NCBI GenBank assembly: GCA_009731375.1
Contig: BJOX01000086.1
Span: 371,061-426,821 of the forward strand
Direction: 5' to 3'
Source: Paulinella micropora
Lineage: Eukaryota; Cercozoa; Imbricatea; Euglyphida
Length of the DNA: 55,761 nt
The position numbers were made by a program, and so were the translations under genes. The notes beneath the pieces are model-generated. The model searched no databases. It saw only the letters and a list, made by a program, of their open reading frames with translations, and was not told where the DNA came from. Within the stretch, counting starts at the first letter, position 1, and each line of letters opens with the position of its first letter. Shown here piece by piece: positions 1 to 11,900 of this stretch.

Positions 1-46
<46 letters not shown>

Positions 47-301
47 GGGAGTACATAGGCCATCGGTCCTTTCCATGGGCTGATTGGTATAAAGCTCCTA
101 GAGTAATGTTCTATGCCGTCACTTCCTTTATTCCACCGATTGGTGTGGAGACTTTCCTTATGGAATGGAGGACTGGATGCACATGGCCTTTCGGCTCAGC
201 AATTGGCAGGAGAGACACTATTATTATTATTATTATTATTATTATCATTAATGGAGGCACATGTCCAGGATCTGGATCTGATGCTATAGTCTGAGGAAGC
301 C

Positions 302-350
<49 letters not shown>
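1..350 (+). repeat. SINE 3' module with ATT arrays
   Basis: An (ATT)n array (1-46) runs into a unique module beginning AGGGAGTACATAGGCC (about 47-220), then further ATT arrays. The same module recurs at 5,064-5,170 and, reversed, at 55,485-55,660. It is therefore a dispersed repeat. At the right end of the window it lies downstream of the tRNA-related SINE body across an ATT array, so it is probably the 3' half of the same composite element. The segment at 250-300 is unrelated to the other copies. Positions 351-382 are an N gap. Confidence 0.7.
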
Positions 351-382
351 NNNNNNNNNNNNNNNNNNNNNNNNNNNNNNNN

Positions 383-571
383 TTTGTTAAGGTCTACCAT
401 CTACCATCTGGGACCTGTCGCCAGTTCGATTCCCGTCGGTGCCAGTATTTTCAAAGGATATTTTCTTTGAAAGTATTGGTCTGTCTGGAAGGCTTGGAGC
501 TGCCTTGCGGGGGTGTCAGTAGAGCCTATCGTCAAATCTTCGTACTCCCCTCACGGGTGAGNNNNNNNNNN
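383..571 (+). mobile_element. tRNA-derived SINE, partial
   Basis: The copy contains a box-B-like GTTCGATTCCCGTCGGTGCC preceded by a diverged box A region. The body then matches the other copies in this window (CGTCTGGAAG, GCGGGGGTGTCA, CGTACTCCCCTCACGGGTGAG). Its head is truncated by the upstream gap. It differs from the 5,743 copy by several substitutions and a small rearrangement around 450-475, so it is an older copy. Confidence 0.75.
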
Positions 572-581
572 AGAAGTAGTA

Positions 582-617
582 GTAGTAGCAGTAGTAGTAG
601 TTGTAGTAGTAGTAGTG

Positions 618-666
<49 letters not shown>

Positions 667-740
667 AAGAAGAAGAAGAAGAAGAAGAAGAAGAAGAAGA
701 AGAAGAAGAAGAAGAAGAAGAAGAAGAAGAAAAAGAAGAA

Positions 741-791
<51 letters not shown>

Positions 792-904
792 GAAGAAGAA
801 GAAGAAGAAGAAGAAGAACAACAACAACAACAACACGAAGAACACGAAGAACAAGAACAAGAAGAACAACAACAACAAGAAGAACAACAACAACAAGAAC
901 AACG

Positions 905-947
<43 letters not shown>

Positions 948-1080
948 GAAGCCACGGAAGACACGGAGGCAGAGGCAACAGAAACAGTAGCAGGAGGAGC
1001 AGGAGGGGCAGGAAGAAGGAAGAAAAGGAGGACTTGAAAAAAGGAAGAAAAGAAAAGAAAAGAAAGAAAGAAAGAAAGAA
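582..1080. repeat. compound trinucleotide microsatellite
   Basis: AGT, AGA/GAA, GAT, GAA and CAA blocks follow one another, ending in an AAAG tetranucleotide run. Long open frames here in several phases are by-products of repeats without stop codons and encode nothing credible. Confidence 0.9.
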
Positions 1081-1296
1081 AGAAAATGGCATTTGGAGTA
1101 TAGAAAATGGTCAACTTTGCTTAGCCTCTCCTTGTAACAAAGTGTGTATAGATACATTTATATCAAACATACATGTTGATCTATCTCTACATACGAGAGC
1201 AATGCACAAATCTTATGCAAAAGATTTCAAAAAAATTTGAAATTATCTTTGTCTGAAAAAAATGCTAACAATAGGCATATTATTTGCATAGGACTA

Positions 1297-2119
1297 ATGG
1301 CAGAAGGTCCATCTGTTTTGATTTTGGGCGGGTGTGGGTTCATTGGTCGGAACCTGGTCAAGTTTTTGGTTGATAAGAAACTGGCTACGAAGATCCGAGT
1401 GGCAGATAAGAGTCTGCCTGTAACATCAGCTCTCAATGCAGAACACCAGGCTGCCTTCGACAAGAAAGAAGTAGTTGAGTTCGTGCAATGTGATCTCACT
1501 CGTGATGGTTCCTTCCTTGCACATTGCCACCACAATACACTGGTTTGTGTTTAGCCCATGTTCAGAAAGCATTTAAAGACGCAACATTTGATTATGTCAT
1601 CAATTGTTGTGGTGAGACCCGCTTCGGAATGGCAGAACAGGTCCTTGATTCAGGAATGTCACTATTGAGCCGTTTTTGACAGGAGTACAAAGTCAAGTGC
1701 ATTGAACCTGTGCTCAAAGCAGCACCTGTCGCTGCAGATGGAAAGGTAATATATTATGCGGGCTATGATGCTCAAGGATTTGTTTTTGAAGGTGAAGAAA
1801 TGGGTCGAGCTGTCAACAGCACAAGTATATAAGGCCGGCACCAAGGCGTGTGACGAAAAGGCACCTTTAGAGCCATGGACAGGTGTTGCCAAGAATAGGC
1901 TGGAAGCTGAGGTTTGTACAGTAGGTATTCTGTGCAAGGATTGCCAACATTATGACTATTGTCGGGTTATAGAAAGCCTTGGCTACCATAGCAAAAGAGA
2001 AGAGTCTTCCGTATGTCATTCTGCGTCCTTCTTACGTATATGGCCCCGGAGATCTCAACTCCATCAGTAAGTCATTTTCCAGCCAATGGAATGAATTTTC
2101 TTATACCTAACCCCATCCA

Positions 2120-2159
<40 letters not shown>

Positions 2160-3103
2160 TCCCAGGATTGTGTGCGCGGCTACATACACGGAACTCAAGG
2201 AAAAGATGAAATTCCTGTGGGCCAGCACTCTGAAGCTCAACACAGTCCATGTCGAGTATGAATATCTCCTTTGTCATTACCACACGCAATCTCAATCGTG
2301 CAGGGACGTATGTCACGCTATCTGGCGAGCCTGTGAGAAGTATGATTCTGGGACAATTTATAACTTGTCCGACCCAAGTGATGCTGGTCACTCTGCCGCA
2401 TGGCTGCTGTTCTTGAAAACCCCAACATCCTCTCCCACCCCTTCTTCCCCCACCTGCACACACACTCGCACTCCACCATTCAGTCAAAAAAAGCTTGCGA
2501 CTTTTTACAGACCAGGGCGCCATTAACAAGCATCTTGGGGAAATCTTCGGGATCGAAGTTGGCTTCGTGGGAGCCACATTGTCCAAGATGGCAAGCACAA
2601 TAGGCCTCAGTGCTATTGCAGCGCAATCTAACGATAAGGTCATCTTTCTATTACGTTGGCTTGGGTGGAAACGTCTTCACACGCATTCTATCCTAAGTTC
2701 TTGTAGCTATATTCTGCTTTGCTGCCTTTAGCACGTGCCAACTTGGACGAAACTATGTCAGGTATCGCACTTTCTTCCTCTCTTGTAACTATCGTTTCGC
2801 GAGTTTTGGTTGTTGCTGCTTGTAGAAACACGAAATTTTGAACACTCCTCTGTCACCGTATCTGGATCAAGAACTGTTGCGCAACAATCCACTGCACGTG
2901 GATGGGTCCGCAATCGCCAAAGCAGACAAAGAATTCACCTATCTGCACAAAGAATGCAACGAGGTTCTTGCCACCCCTTCCACTCTCTCATATCTGAGTC
3001 TTGCATACAGGAAGAACTCCGTAAAGTAATCGATGCCTTCATCGCGCAAAAGATTTTCCCACCAGTTGCTCAAAAGGCAAAAGAGCCAGCGAAAGCAGAG
3101 TAG
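1297..3103 (+). CDS. SDR-family NAD(P) epimerase/3beta-HSD-like protein, 11 exons
   Basis: Eleven exons join with consistent phases into a 380-residue frame: 1297-1507, 1555-1640, 1683-1745, 1792-1911, 1973-2066, 2159-2255, 2304-2386, 2511-2638, 2732-2761, 2826-2963 and 3011-3103. Introns are about 42-125 bp with GT-AG ends. The N-terminus carries the Rossmann glycine motif GGCGFIG near residue 11, followed by an acidic residue region and CDL. A later exon holds STAQVY with a downstream Lys, in the position of the extended-SDR Ser/Tyr/Lys active site. LRPSYVYGPGD and NTVHVED are typical of extended SDRs. Substrate cannot be told; the closest theme is 3beta-hydroxysteroid dehydrogenase or nucleotide-sugar epimerase. 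The start was chosen at 1,297 because the glycine motif follows within 11 residues. The gene looks intact and host-encoded. Its stop codon lies only about 10 bp before a large CTT array. Confidence 0.82.
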
Positions 3104-3109
3104 GTTGGT

Positions 3110-3905
3110 CATGTTTCTCTCTCTTTCTCTCGTCTCCTCTTCTCCTCTTCTTCCTCCTCCTCCTCCTCCTCCTCTGCTGCTGATTCTGCTTCTTCTTTTC
3201 TTCTTCTTCTTCTTCTTCTTCTTCTTCTTCTTCTTCGTCTTCTTCTCCTTCTTCTTCTTCTCCTTCTTCTTCTCCTTCTTCTTCTTCTTCTTCTTTTTCT
3301 TCTTCTTTTCTTCTTCTTCTTCTTCTTCTTCTTCTTTTCCTCCTTCTCCTCCTCCTCCTTCTCCTCCTCCTTCTCCTCCTCCTTCTCCTTCTCCTCCTCC
3401 TCCTCCTCCTCCTTGTCCTTCTTCTTGTCGTCCTCCTCCTTTTCTTCTTCTTCTTCTTCTTCTTCTTCTTCTTCTCTTCTTCTTCTTCTTCTTCTTCTCC
3501 TTCTTCTTCTTCTTCTTCTTCTTCTGTTGCTGCTGCTGCTGCTGCTGCTCCTGATCCTCCTCCTCCTCCTCCCTCTTCTTCTTCTTCTTCTTCTTCTTCT
3601 GCTTCTTCTGCCTCTTCCTCTTCTGCTTCTTCTTCCTCTTCCTCTTCTTCTTCTTCTACTTCTTCTTCTTCTTCTTCTTCTCCTTCTTGTCCTCCTCCTC
3701 CTTCTCCTTCTCCTTCTTGTCCTCCTCCTCCTTCTCCTTCTCCTTCTTCTTCTCCTTCTTCTTCTTCTTCTTCTTTTCTCTCCTCCTCCTCCTCCTCCTT
3801 CTTCTTCTTCTTTTCTTCTTCTTCTTCTTCTTCTTCTTCTTCTCTCCTCCTCCTCCTCCTCCTTCTCATCATCATCATTTTTATTATTATTATTATTATT
3901 ATTAT
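3110..3905 (+). repeat. polypyrimidine CTT/CTC array
   Basis: Nearly 800 bp of almost pure pyrimidine on the plus strand (CTT, CTC, CCT, TGC blocks) end in an ATT run at about 3,880. Mirror-symmetric homopurine/homopyrimidine DNA of this type can form triplexes. Open frames across it are not genes. Confidence 0.92.
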
Positions 3906-3906
3906 T

Positions 3907-4005
3907 TTGGACACCGTGATAGCCCAGTGGTCAAGTTCTACCATCTGGGCCCTGTCACCAGTTCGATTCCCGTCGGTGCCACCAGTATTTTCATTGAACA
4001 TACCG
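3907..4005 (+). mobile_element. SINE head followed by assembly gap
   Basis: The tRNA-like head starts at GGACACCGTGATAGCCCAGTGG (box A region) and continues through the box-B-like GTTCGATTCCCGTCGG. It is cut at 4,006 by an N gap that runs to 4,849. The sequence is nearly identical to the copy at 5,743. Confidence 0.8.
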
Positions 4006-4849
4006 NNNNNNNNNNNNNNNNNNNNNNNNNNNNNNNNNNNNNNNNNNNNNNNNNNNNNNNNNNNNNNNNNNNNNNNNNNNNNNNNNNNNNNNNNNNNNNN
4101 NNNNNNNNNNNNNNNNNNNNNNNNNNNNNNNNNNNNNNNNNNNNNNNNNNNNNNNNNNNNNNNNNNNNNNNNNNNNNNNNNNNNNNNNNNNNNNNNNNNN
4201 NNNNNNNNNNNNNNNNNNNNNNNNNNNNNNNNNNNNNNNNNNNNNNNNNNNNNNNNNNNNNNNNNNNNNNNNNNNNNNNNNNNNNNNNNNNNNNNNNNNN
4301 NNNNNNNNNNNNNNNNNNNNNNNNNNNNNNNNNNNNNNNNNNNNNNNNNNNNNNNNNNNNNNNNNNNNNNNNNNNNNNNNNNNNNNNNNNNNNNNNNNNN
4401 NNNNNNNNNNNNNNNNNNNNNNNNNNNNNNNNNNNNNNNNNNNNNNNNNNNNNNNNNNNNNNNNNNNNNNNNNNNNNNNNNNNNNNNNNNNNNNNNNNNN
4501 NNNNNNNNNNNNNNNNNNNNNNNNNNNNNNNNNNNNNNNNNNNNNNNNNNNNNNNNNNNNNNNNNNNNNNNNNNNNNNNNNNNNNNNNNNNNNNNNNNNN
4601 NNNNNNNNNNNNNNNNNNNNNNNNNNNNNNNNNNNNNNNNNNNNNNNNNNNNNNNNNNNNNNNNNNNNNNNNNNNNNNNNNNNNNNNNNNNNNNNNNNNN
4701 NNNNNNNNNNNNNNNNNNNNNNNNNNNNNNNNNNNNNNNNNNNNNNNNNNNNNNNNNNNNNNNNNNNNNNNNNNNNNNNNNNNNNNNNNNNNNNNNNNNN
4801 NNNNNNNNNNNNNNNNNNNNNNNNNNNNNNNNNNNNNNNNNNNNNNNNN

Positions 4850-4894
4850 TGGATGCACATGGCCTTTTGGCTCAGCAATTGGCAGGAGATACAC

Positions 4895-4948
<54 letters not shown>

Positions 4949-4973
4949 TACTGCTACTACTACTACTACGACA

Positions 4974-5045
<72 letters not shown>

Positions 5046-5640
5046 GTTATTATTATTATTATTTAAAGCTCCTAGAGTAATGTTCTATGCCGTCACTTCC
5101 TTTATTCCACCGATTGGTGTGGAGACTTTCCTTATGGAATGGAGGACTGGATGCACATGGCCTTTTGGCTNNNNNNNNNNNNNNNNNNNNNNNNNNNNNN
5201 NNNNNNNNNNNNNNNNNNNNNNNNNNNNNNNNNNNNNNNNNNNNNNNNNNNNNNNNNNNNNATTTTCATTGAACATACCGGTCTATTTCTGGACCAGTAT
5301 TTTCATTGAACATACCGGCCCGTCTGGAAGTGTTGGAACTGCCCTTGNNNNNNNNNNNNNNNNNNNNNNNNNNNNNNNNNNNNNNNNNNNNNNNNNNNNN
5401 NNNNNNNNNNNNNNNNNNNNNNNNNNNNNNNNNNNNNATTGACAGAGAAGCACTATTATTATCATTATTATTATTATTATCGTTGAGGATCACCAGTATT
5501 TTCATTGAACATACCTGTCCGTCTGGAAGTGTTGGAACTGCCCTTACGGGGGTGTCATTAGAGCCTATCGTCAATTCTTCGTACTCCCCTCACGGGTGAG
5601 ACGATGGAGGCGCATGTGCAGAAATGCATCAGCCATTGAC
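4850..5640 (+). mobile_element. cluster of SINE fragments with gaps
   Basis: The 3' module, ATT/ACT arrays and pieces of the SINE body recur here several times, separated by N runs at 5,171-5,261, 5,348-5,437 and 5,645-5,659. The body segment CATTGAACATACCGG is present repeatedly. The stretch is either tandem SINE insertion or a collapsed repeat; the sequence alone cannot separate these. Confidence 0.7.
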
Positions 5641-5742
5641 AGAGNNNNNNNNNNNNNNNGGCTTATGTCCGTTGAGGATATGCCATTAGCTGCATCAGTA
5701 CGCCTCCGATATAGTAGATATAGTATTATTATTATTATTATT

Positions 5743-6010
5743 GGACACCGTGATAGCCCAGTGGTCAAGTTCTACCATCTGGGCCCTGTCGCCAGTTCGA
5801 TTCCCGTCGGTGCCACCAGTATTTTCATTGAACATACCGGTCTATTTCTGGACCAGTATTTTCATTGAACATACCGGCCCGTCTGGAAGTGTTGGAACTG
5901 CCCTTGCGGGGGTGTCATTAGAGCTTATCGTCAATTCTTCGTACTCCCCTCACGGGTGAGACGATGGAGGCGCATGTGCAGAAATGCATCAGCCATTGAC
6001 AGAGAAGCAC

Positions 6011-6011
<1 letters not shown>
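5743..6011 (+). mobile_element. tRNA-derived SINE, best full-length copy
   Basis: The copy starts at GGACACCGTGATAGCCCAGTGG, with an A-box-like TAGCCCAGTGG about 10 nt in and a B-box-like GTTCGATTCCC about 45 nt later. This is the spacing of a tRNA RNA polymerase III promoter. A 190-nt unrelated body follows, containing a duplicated TATTTTCATTGAACATACCGG unit. It ends in AGAAGCACT and an (ATT)n tail. The head is tRNA-like but lacks a complete acceptor stem, so it is a SINE promoter and not a tRNA gene. The ATT tail rather than poly(A) suggests a LINE partner that recognises a short 3' repeat. Confidence 0.85.
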
Positions 6012-6044
<33 letters not shown>

Positions 6045-6498
6045 TCCTCTTCTTTCGTTCTTTCTTTCTTCTTTCTTTCTTTCTTTCTTTCTTTCTTCTT
6101 CTTTCTTCTTTCTTCTTTCTTCTTTCTTCTTCTTTCTTCTTTCTTCTTCTTTCTTCTTTCTTCTTTCTTTCTTCGAAAAATTTCTTTTTTCTTCTTTCTT
6201 CTTTCTTCTTCTTTCTTCTTTCTGTCTTCTTTCTTCTCTTTCTTCTTCTTCTTCTTCTTCTTCTTCTTCTTCTTCTTCTTCTTCTCCTCCTCTTCCTCCT
6301 CCTCTTCCTCCTCCTCCTCCTCCTCCTCCTCCTTCTTCTTCTCCTCCTCCTCCTCCTTCTTCTTCTTCTTCTTCTTCTTCTTCATCTCCTCCTCCTCCTC
6401 CTCCATCTTCTCCTCATTCTCCTTCTCCTTCTCCTCCTTCTCCTCCTTCTCCTCCTTCTCCTTCTCCTTCTTCTCCTTCTTCTTCTGCTTCTTCTTCT

Positions 6499-6560
<62 letters not shown>

Positions 6561-6913
6561 TTCTTCTTTTTCTCCTCCTCCTCCTCCTACTACTACTACT
6601 ACTACTATTACTTCTAACTACTGTTTCTTCTTCTTCTTCTTCTTCTTCTTCTTCTCTTCCTCCTTCTCCTCCTCCTTCTCCTCCTTCTCCTCCTCCTTCT
6701 CCTCCTTCTCCTCCTCCTCCTCCTCCTCTTCTTCTTCTTCTTCTTCTTCTTCTTCTTCTTCTTCTCCTCCTCCTCCTCCTCCTTCTCTTCTTCCTCTTCT
6801 CTTCTTCTTCTTCTTCTTCTTCTTCTTCTTCTCCTCCTCCTCCTCCTCCTTTTCTTCTTCTTCTTCTTCTTCTTCTTCTTCTTCTTCTTCTTCTTCTTCT
6901 TCTCCTCCTTCTT

Positions 6914-6944
<31 letters not shown>

Positions 6945-6999
6945 TACTACTACTCTACTACTACTACTACTACTACTATTACTACTACTACTACTGCTG

Positions 7000-7035
<36 letters not shown>

Positions 7036-7130
7036 TCTTCTTTTCCTCTTATCTCACTCTACTACTACTACTACTACTACTACTACTATTACTACTACTA
7101 CTACTACTTTCTTCTTTTCCTCTCTCACAA
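6012..7130 (+). repeat. ATT, CTTT, CTT, CTC and ACT arrays
   Basis: More than 1.1 kb of compound microsatellite begins directly at the SINE tail and passes through TTCT, CTT, CTC, CTT again and finally ACT units. The two long forward open frames here are translations of the repeat. Confidence 0.92.
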
Positions 7131-8010
7131 TTTCTGTGTTTCATTTCAGGTGAGATTTACGACGAAGCAGGGTCAAGCTGTGTAAAAAGTAGGGAGGTAC
7201 CAGAAGCAAGTGCAGGACCTACTTGCACAGAGTTGCCGTAAGTGTGTCGTTGCTTCGTATTGTAGTCAGAAAGTCCAGTCATTCAAAGCAAACTAAAAAT
7301 ATTTGAACTGTCGTGACCTCTCTGCTGTCTGAGCTTTGTGAGTTACAGTGTTCGCTGCAGTCTGTAGCAGTGACTCCTGTGAGTCAAGTTAGGATTAGCA
7401 ATTTGCACATACCAAGTCAGCGGCCATCGGATTGGGTCGTTGGGGATGAGGGCTGGAAAGGGAGTGATCTATTCAGTAGTATTAAGAAGCCAGTAGTATT
7501 AATAGCATTCATATCAGTAGTATTAAGAAGCTTACCCTTAAGCATCCCTGTTTTTTTTTTTTTTTTTCAACCGACCGTCACGAGGCTCTTGCAGTGAGCT
7601 CATTACCGGTCGATGACATTATACCTTAACCCGGCGAGCGCCACATTTGTGGATCATTGCCATAAATGCCACGGTGCCAGTGCTTTTCTGTTGAAACTAA
7701 TAATCCCATGTCAATTTAGTCCTCACAACACACAGTTAAGTGCGTGATAAGATCGTTTTTTAACCCTAATTCAAGTATAGTATATTAAATTCAGATGTAT
7801 GATCGGCGACATTCAAGTTAATACACGTTGGATTCACACTTATATAAAAAAATTTCTATCTTATAAAAAAATTCTATCTTATAAAAAAGTTTTATGTATT
7901 AAAAAAATTATATTGATATCTTACTAATAAAAATGATCTGACTTTTCAAAAAAGTTTGCATTGGTTTGAAGCAATTATCTTTTTTTATATTCGAGTTCAA
8001 ATTTTATTTT
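7131..8010. other. gene-free AT-rich spacer
   Basis: I see no credible gene. A good 3' splice-site-like string (TTTCATTTCAG) ends near 7,150 but leads to a short open stretch only. A unit CAGTAGTATTAAGAAG occurs twice at 7,475-7,535. The rest is increasingly AT-rich. Confidence 0.6.
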
Positions 8011-8290
8011 ATATTGCTGTTGACATTCAAGACAACAACAAAAATTAGTTTTTCATTTTTGTGTCAGATTTTCATTTTTGTGACAGTTTTTCATTTTTGT
8101 GACAAAAATTCAAATTTTCAAATTTAACGGTAACATTTCGCGAAAATTTACGATATTTTGCGAACGAATATAGCAGTTAATTTGAAAAATTCAAATTTTC
8201 ACCCAAAATCAAAATTCAAACCAAAACTGAAATTCCAACCAAAACAGAAAAATCAATTTTTTTTGTTGTCTTGAATGTCAACAGCAATAT
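8011..8290. repeat. foldback repeat, copy 1
   Basis: The 36-nt ends (8,011-8,046 and 8,255-8,290) are inverted copies with one mismatch, starting ATATTGCTGTTGACATTCAA. Inside, pairing continues imperfectly toward a central core with TAACGGTAACAT at 8,125 and TATAGCAGTTAA at 8,169. The unit CATTTTTGTG(T/A)CAG is tandemly repeated in the left arm. A second foldback at 18,496 shares the core but not the arms. There is no coding capacity; it resembles a MITE or foldback element. Confidence 0.75.
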
Positions 8291-8531
8291 TTAATACAGA
8301 TATATAACTTTTTTAAGATGACTTATAACTTGAAGGTTTTTCATACTTATAACTTGTGACAATAACGTGACTCAGTTGTTATTTTATTTTATAATAATTT
8401 TTTTCATACTTGAAACTTTTTTCATATATATTAATATTAATACCGTGATATATATTTTCAATTTTTTCAAATAGATCATGATCAGTATTCTTAAGGTATT
8501 ATTAATAATATTAAGTGGTACATTCAAGTGT

Positions 8532-8661
8532 TGTCGGCCGGCCCGTACATTACATAGTGGCATCAAGTGTTGTCAGGCTTGTCGTTACTTGACTCTTATG
8601 CTTGGTCTGCCCCTCTACAGTTGAGGTACGACTAAGTGTCAGAGTAGCTGTTCCGGTTACA
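8532..8661 (+). repeat. Gypsy-1 5' LTR
   Basis: The 130-bp LTR has TG...CA ends (TGTCGGCC...GGTTACA). It matches 18,366-18,495 except for one A/C difference. It is short for a Gypsy LTR. Confidence 0.95.
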
Positions 8662-8662
8662 T

Positions 8663-8681
8663 CTGGAGCCACTAACAAAAA
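8663..8681 (+). promoter_or_regulatory. Gypsy-1 primer-binding site
   Basis: TCTGGAGCCACTAACAAAA directly follows the LTR. The TGGAG core also follows the LTRs of the other two elements, and TGG would pair with a tRNA CCA end. The tRNA is not identified. Confidence 0.6.
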
Positions 8682-8961
8682 TTGAACGGGGTTTTGCTTT
8701 TGCTTTTCGTGAGGTTAGACTGAGGTTCACGAAAAGCTCAAGTTCTCACGTTTTTCTTGCCTTGTTTTTCTTGAGGTTTTGACACCTCGGAATTTCCGAC
8801 AGAAAAGGGTGTTGACCTTTTTCAAGTTTTGCTTTAGACAGTTGAGCTCTCCTTAGGGGGAGAGGGATAGAAACAGATTGTGTGTGAGGTGTAGGAGCAC
8901 GCACATTTGTTTTGTATTCGGTTGGAGGAAACAGGTGTCACCAGCATAACTCATAAGCTGT

Positions 8962-11900
8962 GTGTGGAGCAGTTGTGTGTGTGTGCTGTGTGTGTCATTT
9001 GTTGCTTTCTCACATCTCTCTTCTCTTTCTCATTTCGATATGTTACCACGTGAGAATAGGAGGAGGATGTTGACAGCAAGCAGCCCTTATTCTACACCAG
9101 CGTATACTAGGGGGGGTGGGTCTTTGGTACCTTCCTCTCTTGGTACACGTTTTATGGGGGCAGGAGCCCTCACAGCGTCGAGTTCGTCGACAACAGGGGG
9201 AACACCTCCCTCTTTGCACTTCATCTCTGCTCGTCTGGAAGACGATTTGAAGACGATGTGGCAGTTTCGTCTCACAGGTGATAGTTGGGCGGACCAGTTA
9301 CCGTCCACAAAGGCATTGCAGACGGTCAGACAATGCATTAATGCTATCTCGCCTGGTTCGACGAGGAACGTGTGGGACACACTTGTGATCGGACGCACCA
9401 CAGTGGCCAATGTTATGGTGGCAGCAGAGATGGTGGTTCAGATTGCAGAAGCTGTGGGCATGGGGACCCACTACTGGACGCCTGAGAGGCTGGATGCGTC
9501 CAGATTGATGGCATCAACGGAGGGAATGGTCGATCTCAATATAGCGAGGTTGGGACAAGTCCAAGCTGAAGCCTGGGGCACCACTGCCATGGCTGGAGAC
9601 CTTTCTCGTGACTTTGTCAAACGTCACGGACAGCCTGTGTACGACTTGGTTGGCTGTTGGCCGTCTTGGGATGTCTTGGATCAAGGGCATCCAAGATGGA
9701 CTGAAGTGCAAAAGTTTGCTCAGTTTCACAGTCAGGTTTGGGCCAGAGTGTCGCCCACTGTGCACGCAATGGGCAACTTTATTTTTCGGCCCAAGAGTGG
9801 TGTTGGGGCTAAAGTGCTCTCAATAGACGACGTTTTCACGCCCATTTTCGACGCAATGGATGGCTTCTGGGACAAGGCAGTCTCAGGGACAAAGCCCACT
9901 TGGGCTACAGCGGGATCGTCTGAAAATCTCGTCACGTTGGAACGATTGCTGGTAGTGGATGCCATCGTTTATATGGCCAAAGCTTTTTATCATTTTGCTG
10001 TGGCTTGGGATGGCCAGGCAGAACGACGAAAGCTTGCGGTTTCGTCATGGAACCGTAAGATGGAAAAGAACGACGAGGAACGACGTCGTACTATTGAACG
10101 TCACCAGAAGGATGTGGACCGCCTTCTGGGTGACCAGAAGGCTTTTGCTCTGGACAATCAGAAGGTTGCAATTCCTAGGCATATCTCTGAGCTTCGTATG
10201 TGGCTGACAGAGGTACGTCGGGTCTGTCGTTCAGCTAACATTTATACGCCTGAGGATGTGGCCATAGTGGCTGATAGGTTCTTTCGTTGTCAGTCATCGG
10301 TGGACAACGAATGGCTTATGCAAAGCGAGGTGTGGGCAGCTTTTTGGGGAAAGCTGCAGTCTACTCGGTTCGACGCCATGTGTGTCGATAGTATTGGTCT
10401 GATGCTCGCAGAGAAGATGGGCTACCATGTTTTTGCCTCTAAGTCACAGGAGGTCAGTCAGCTGCAGGCGGAGGTCAAGTGGATGGTGAATAAGAAGCCT
10501 GTACTCCACTACATGTTCCAGAGGATAATGGACATGGTGATTATGCTCACACCTGCAGAAGCCTTCAAATTGACGGCTGTGGCATTGTTCGATCTGAACA
10601 ATCAAGTCTTTATTAAGATGGCGAAAGAGATTCAGACGGACACAGAGGTATGGGAATACCTCCTCAAGGGTACTGGACAGTCTACCCCTGAGGCCAGTCC
10701 GGAGATATGGAACGTGGATGAAGACGTGTTGGGGAAAGTCATGCGTCGAGTCCAGAAAACCATCATCGATGAGTGGAAGTGGTCGGGTCCGAGGTCAGGG
10801 ACTCCCACTCAAGGTAATCAGAACCAGGGGGGAGGGGATGGTGCGGGACCATTCGAGCCCGGGGATGAAGTTTATTGGGGCCAGGGGTACTCGCGCAGGG
10901 GACCTCAGTTCTATGGTCAGAGACCCCAAGGGGGGCCGAGGCAAGGTCGTCAACGGTTCCAGAGGTCATACTACAACCCCAGGGTGCATAGGCCGTTGTG
11001 CATGAAGAAGGCGGGAGCCTTGTGGCTCAAATCGGGAGCCATGTGCAAAAGCAATTGCCAGAATTTTCATCCTGAAGGCTGGGATGACTCGGTGCAGAAG
11101 GAAGTCTTGAGGAAGGTACGCTACGACTATCCAGTGGGTCCCTTCCATGGCTTGTTGAATACGAATAAGTATTCGCAGGAGCTCAAGAACCTTCAGGATC
11201 GTGATCGGAAGGCATACGATCAGAAGGGATGGACGGATCCTGGTGAGGCACCTTATTTGAAGGGTGAATGGGAAAAGTTCAGGGTATGGAACCCTCTCAC
11301 TTCAGATGGCGGCGACGCACCGGCGTCTATGGGAAGAGATATCCCGGGCAGGCACGGGAATGAATCCGTGGACCCCTCATGGAATTTACGGGGGTCATCG
11401 GATGCGTCCTCAGCAAGGTCGGCTGCTAGTTCTTCGTCGAGCTCGTCGTCTAGTTCGAGCGATCGGTCGGATCGAGGGCACCTTGACAACCGACGTAGTC
11501 GTTCAAGGTCAAGAGATCGTCGTAGTGATCGTGAGGTCACTCATGTATCGGGCGGTCGTCATTACGACGAGAGGGATGAAGCCCGAGATCGACGAGGATA
11601 CGATCGAGGAGGGCATGTTCGTGGCGGATACGACCGAGGACGACGCGATTCACGGAATCGAGATAGGTCACCGGAGCGGAGCCGAGATCGATCTCCACCG
11701 CGACGTCGGGGAGGGCGTTCAGATTCACGGGAACGTCCCAACTCAAATCGGAGCCCGCAGTGGGGCGGCAATCAGGGTAGTTCCCTTTTTCCTAATGCAA
11801 ATGTGTATGGGGGGGGTGCGGGAACTTTTCCCTCATCGCATATGCAGCAGGCGGGAGCAGGTGCTTACTATGCGGGTCCAGCTCCGGGGCAGCAGTTACC

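Noticed and set aside
516-1157. Long open frames in several phases on both strands, rich in poly-Ser, poly-Leu or poly-Glu
   Set aside because: They are translations of trinucleotide repeats without stop codons.
1662-2643. Minus-strand frames opposite the SDR gene
   Set aside because: They are antisense shadows of exons whose phases join into a 380-residue protein.
3687-5442. Open frames of 300-500 codons
   Set aside because: Most of their length is an N gap; they have no coding evidence.
5743-5815. tRNA gene
   Set aside because: A-box- and B-box-like sequences are present, but there is no complete cloverleaf or acceptor stem, and the sequence recurs with a fixed unrelated body. It is a SINE head.
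7313-7597. 94-codon frame
   Set aside because: No motif, no splice context, ends in a T run; not distinguishable from chance.
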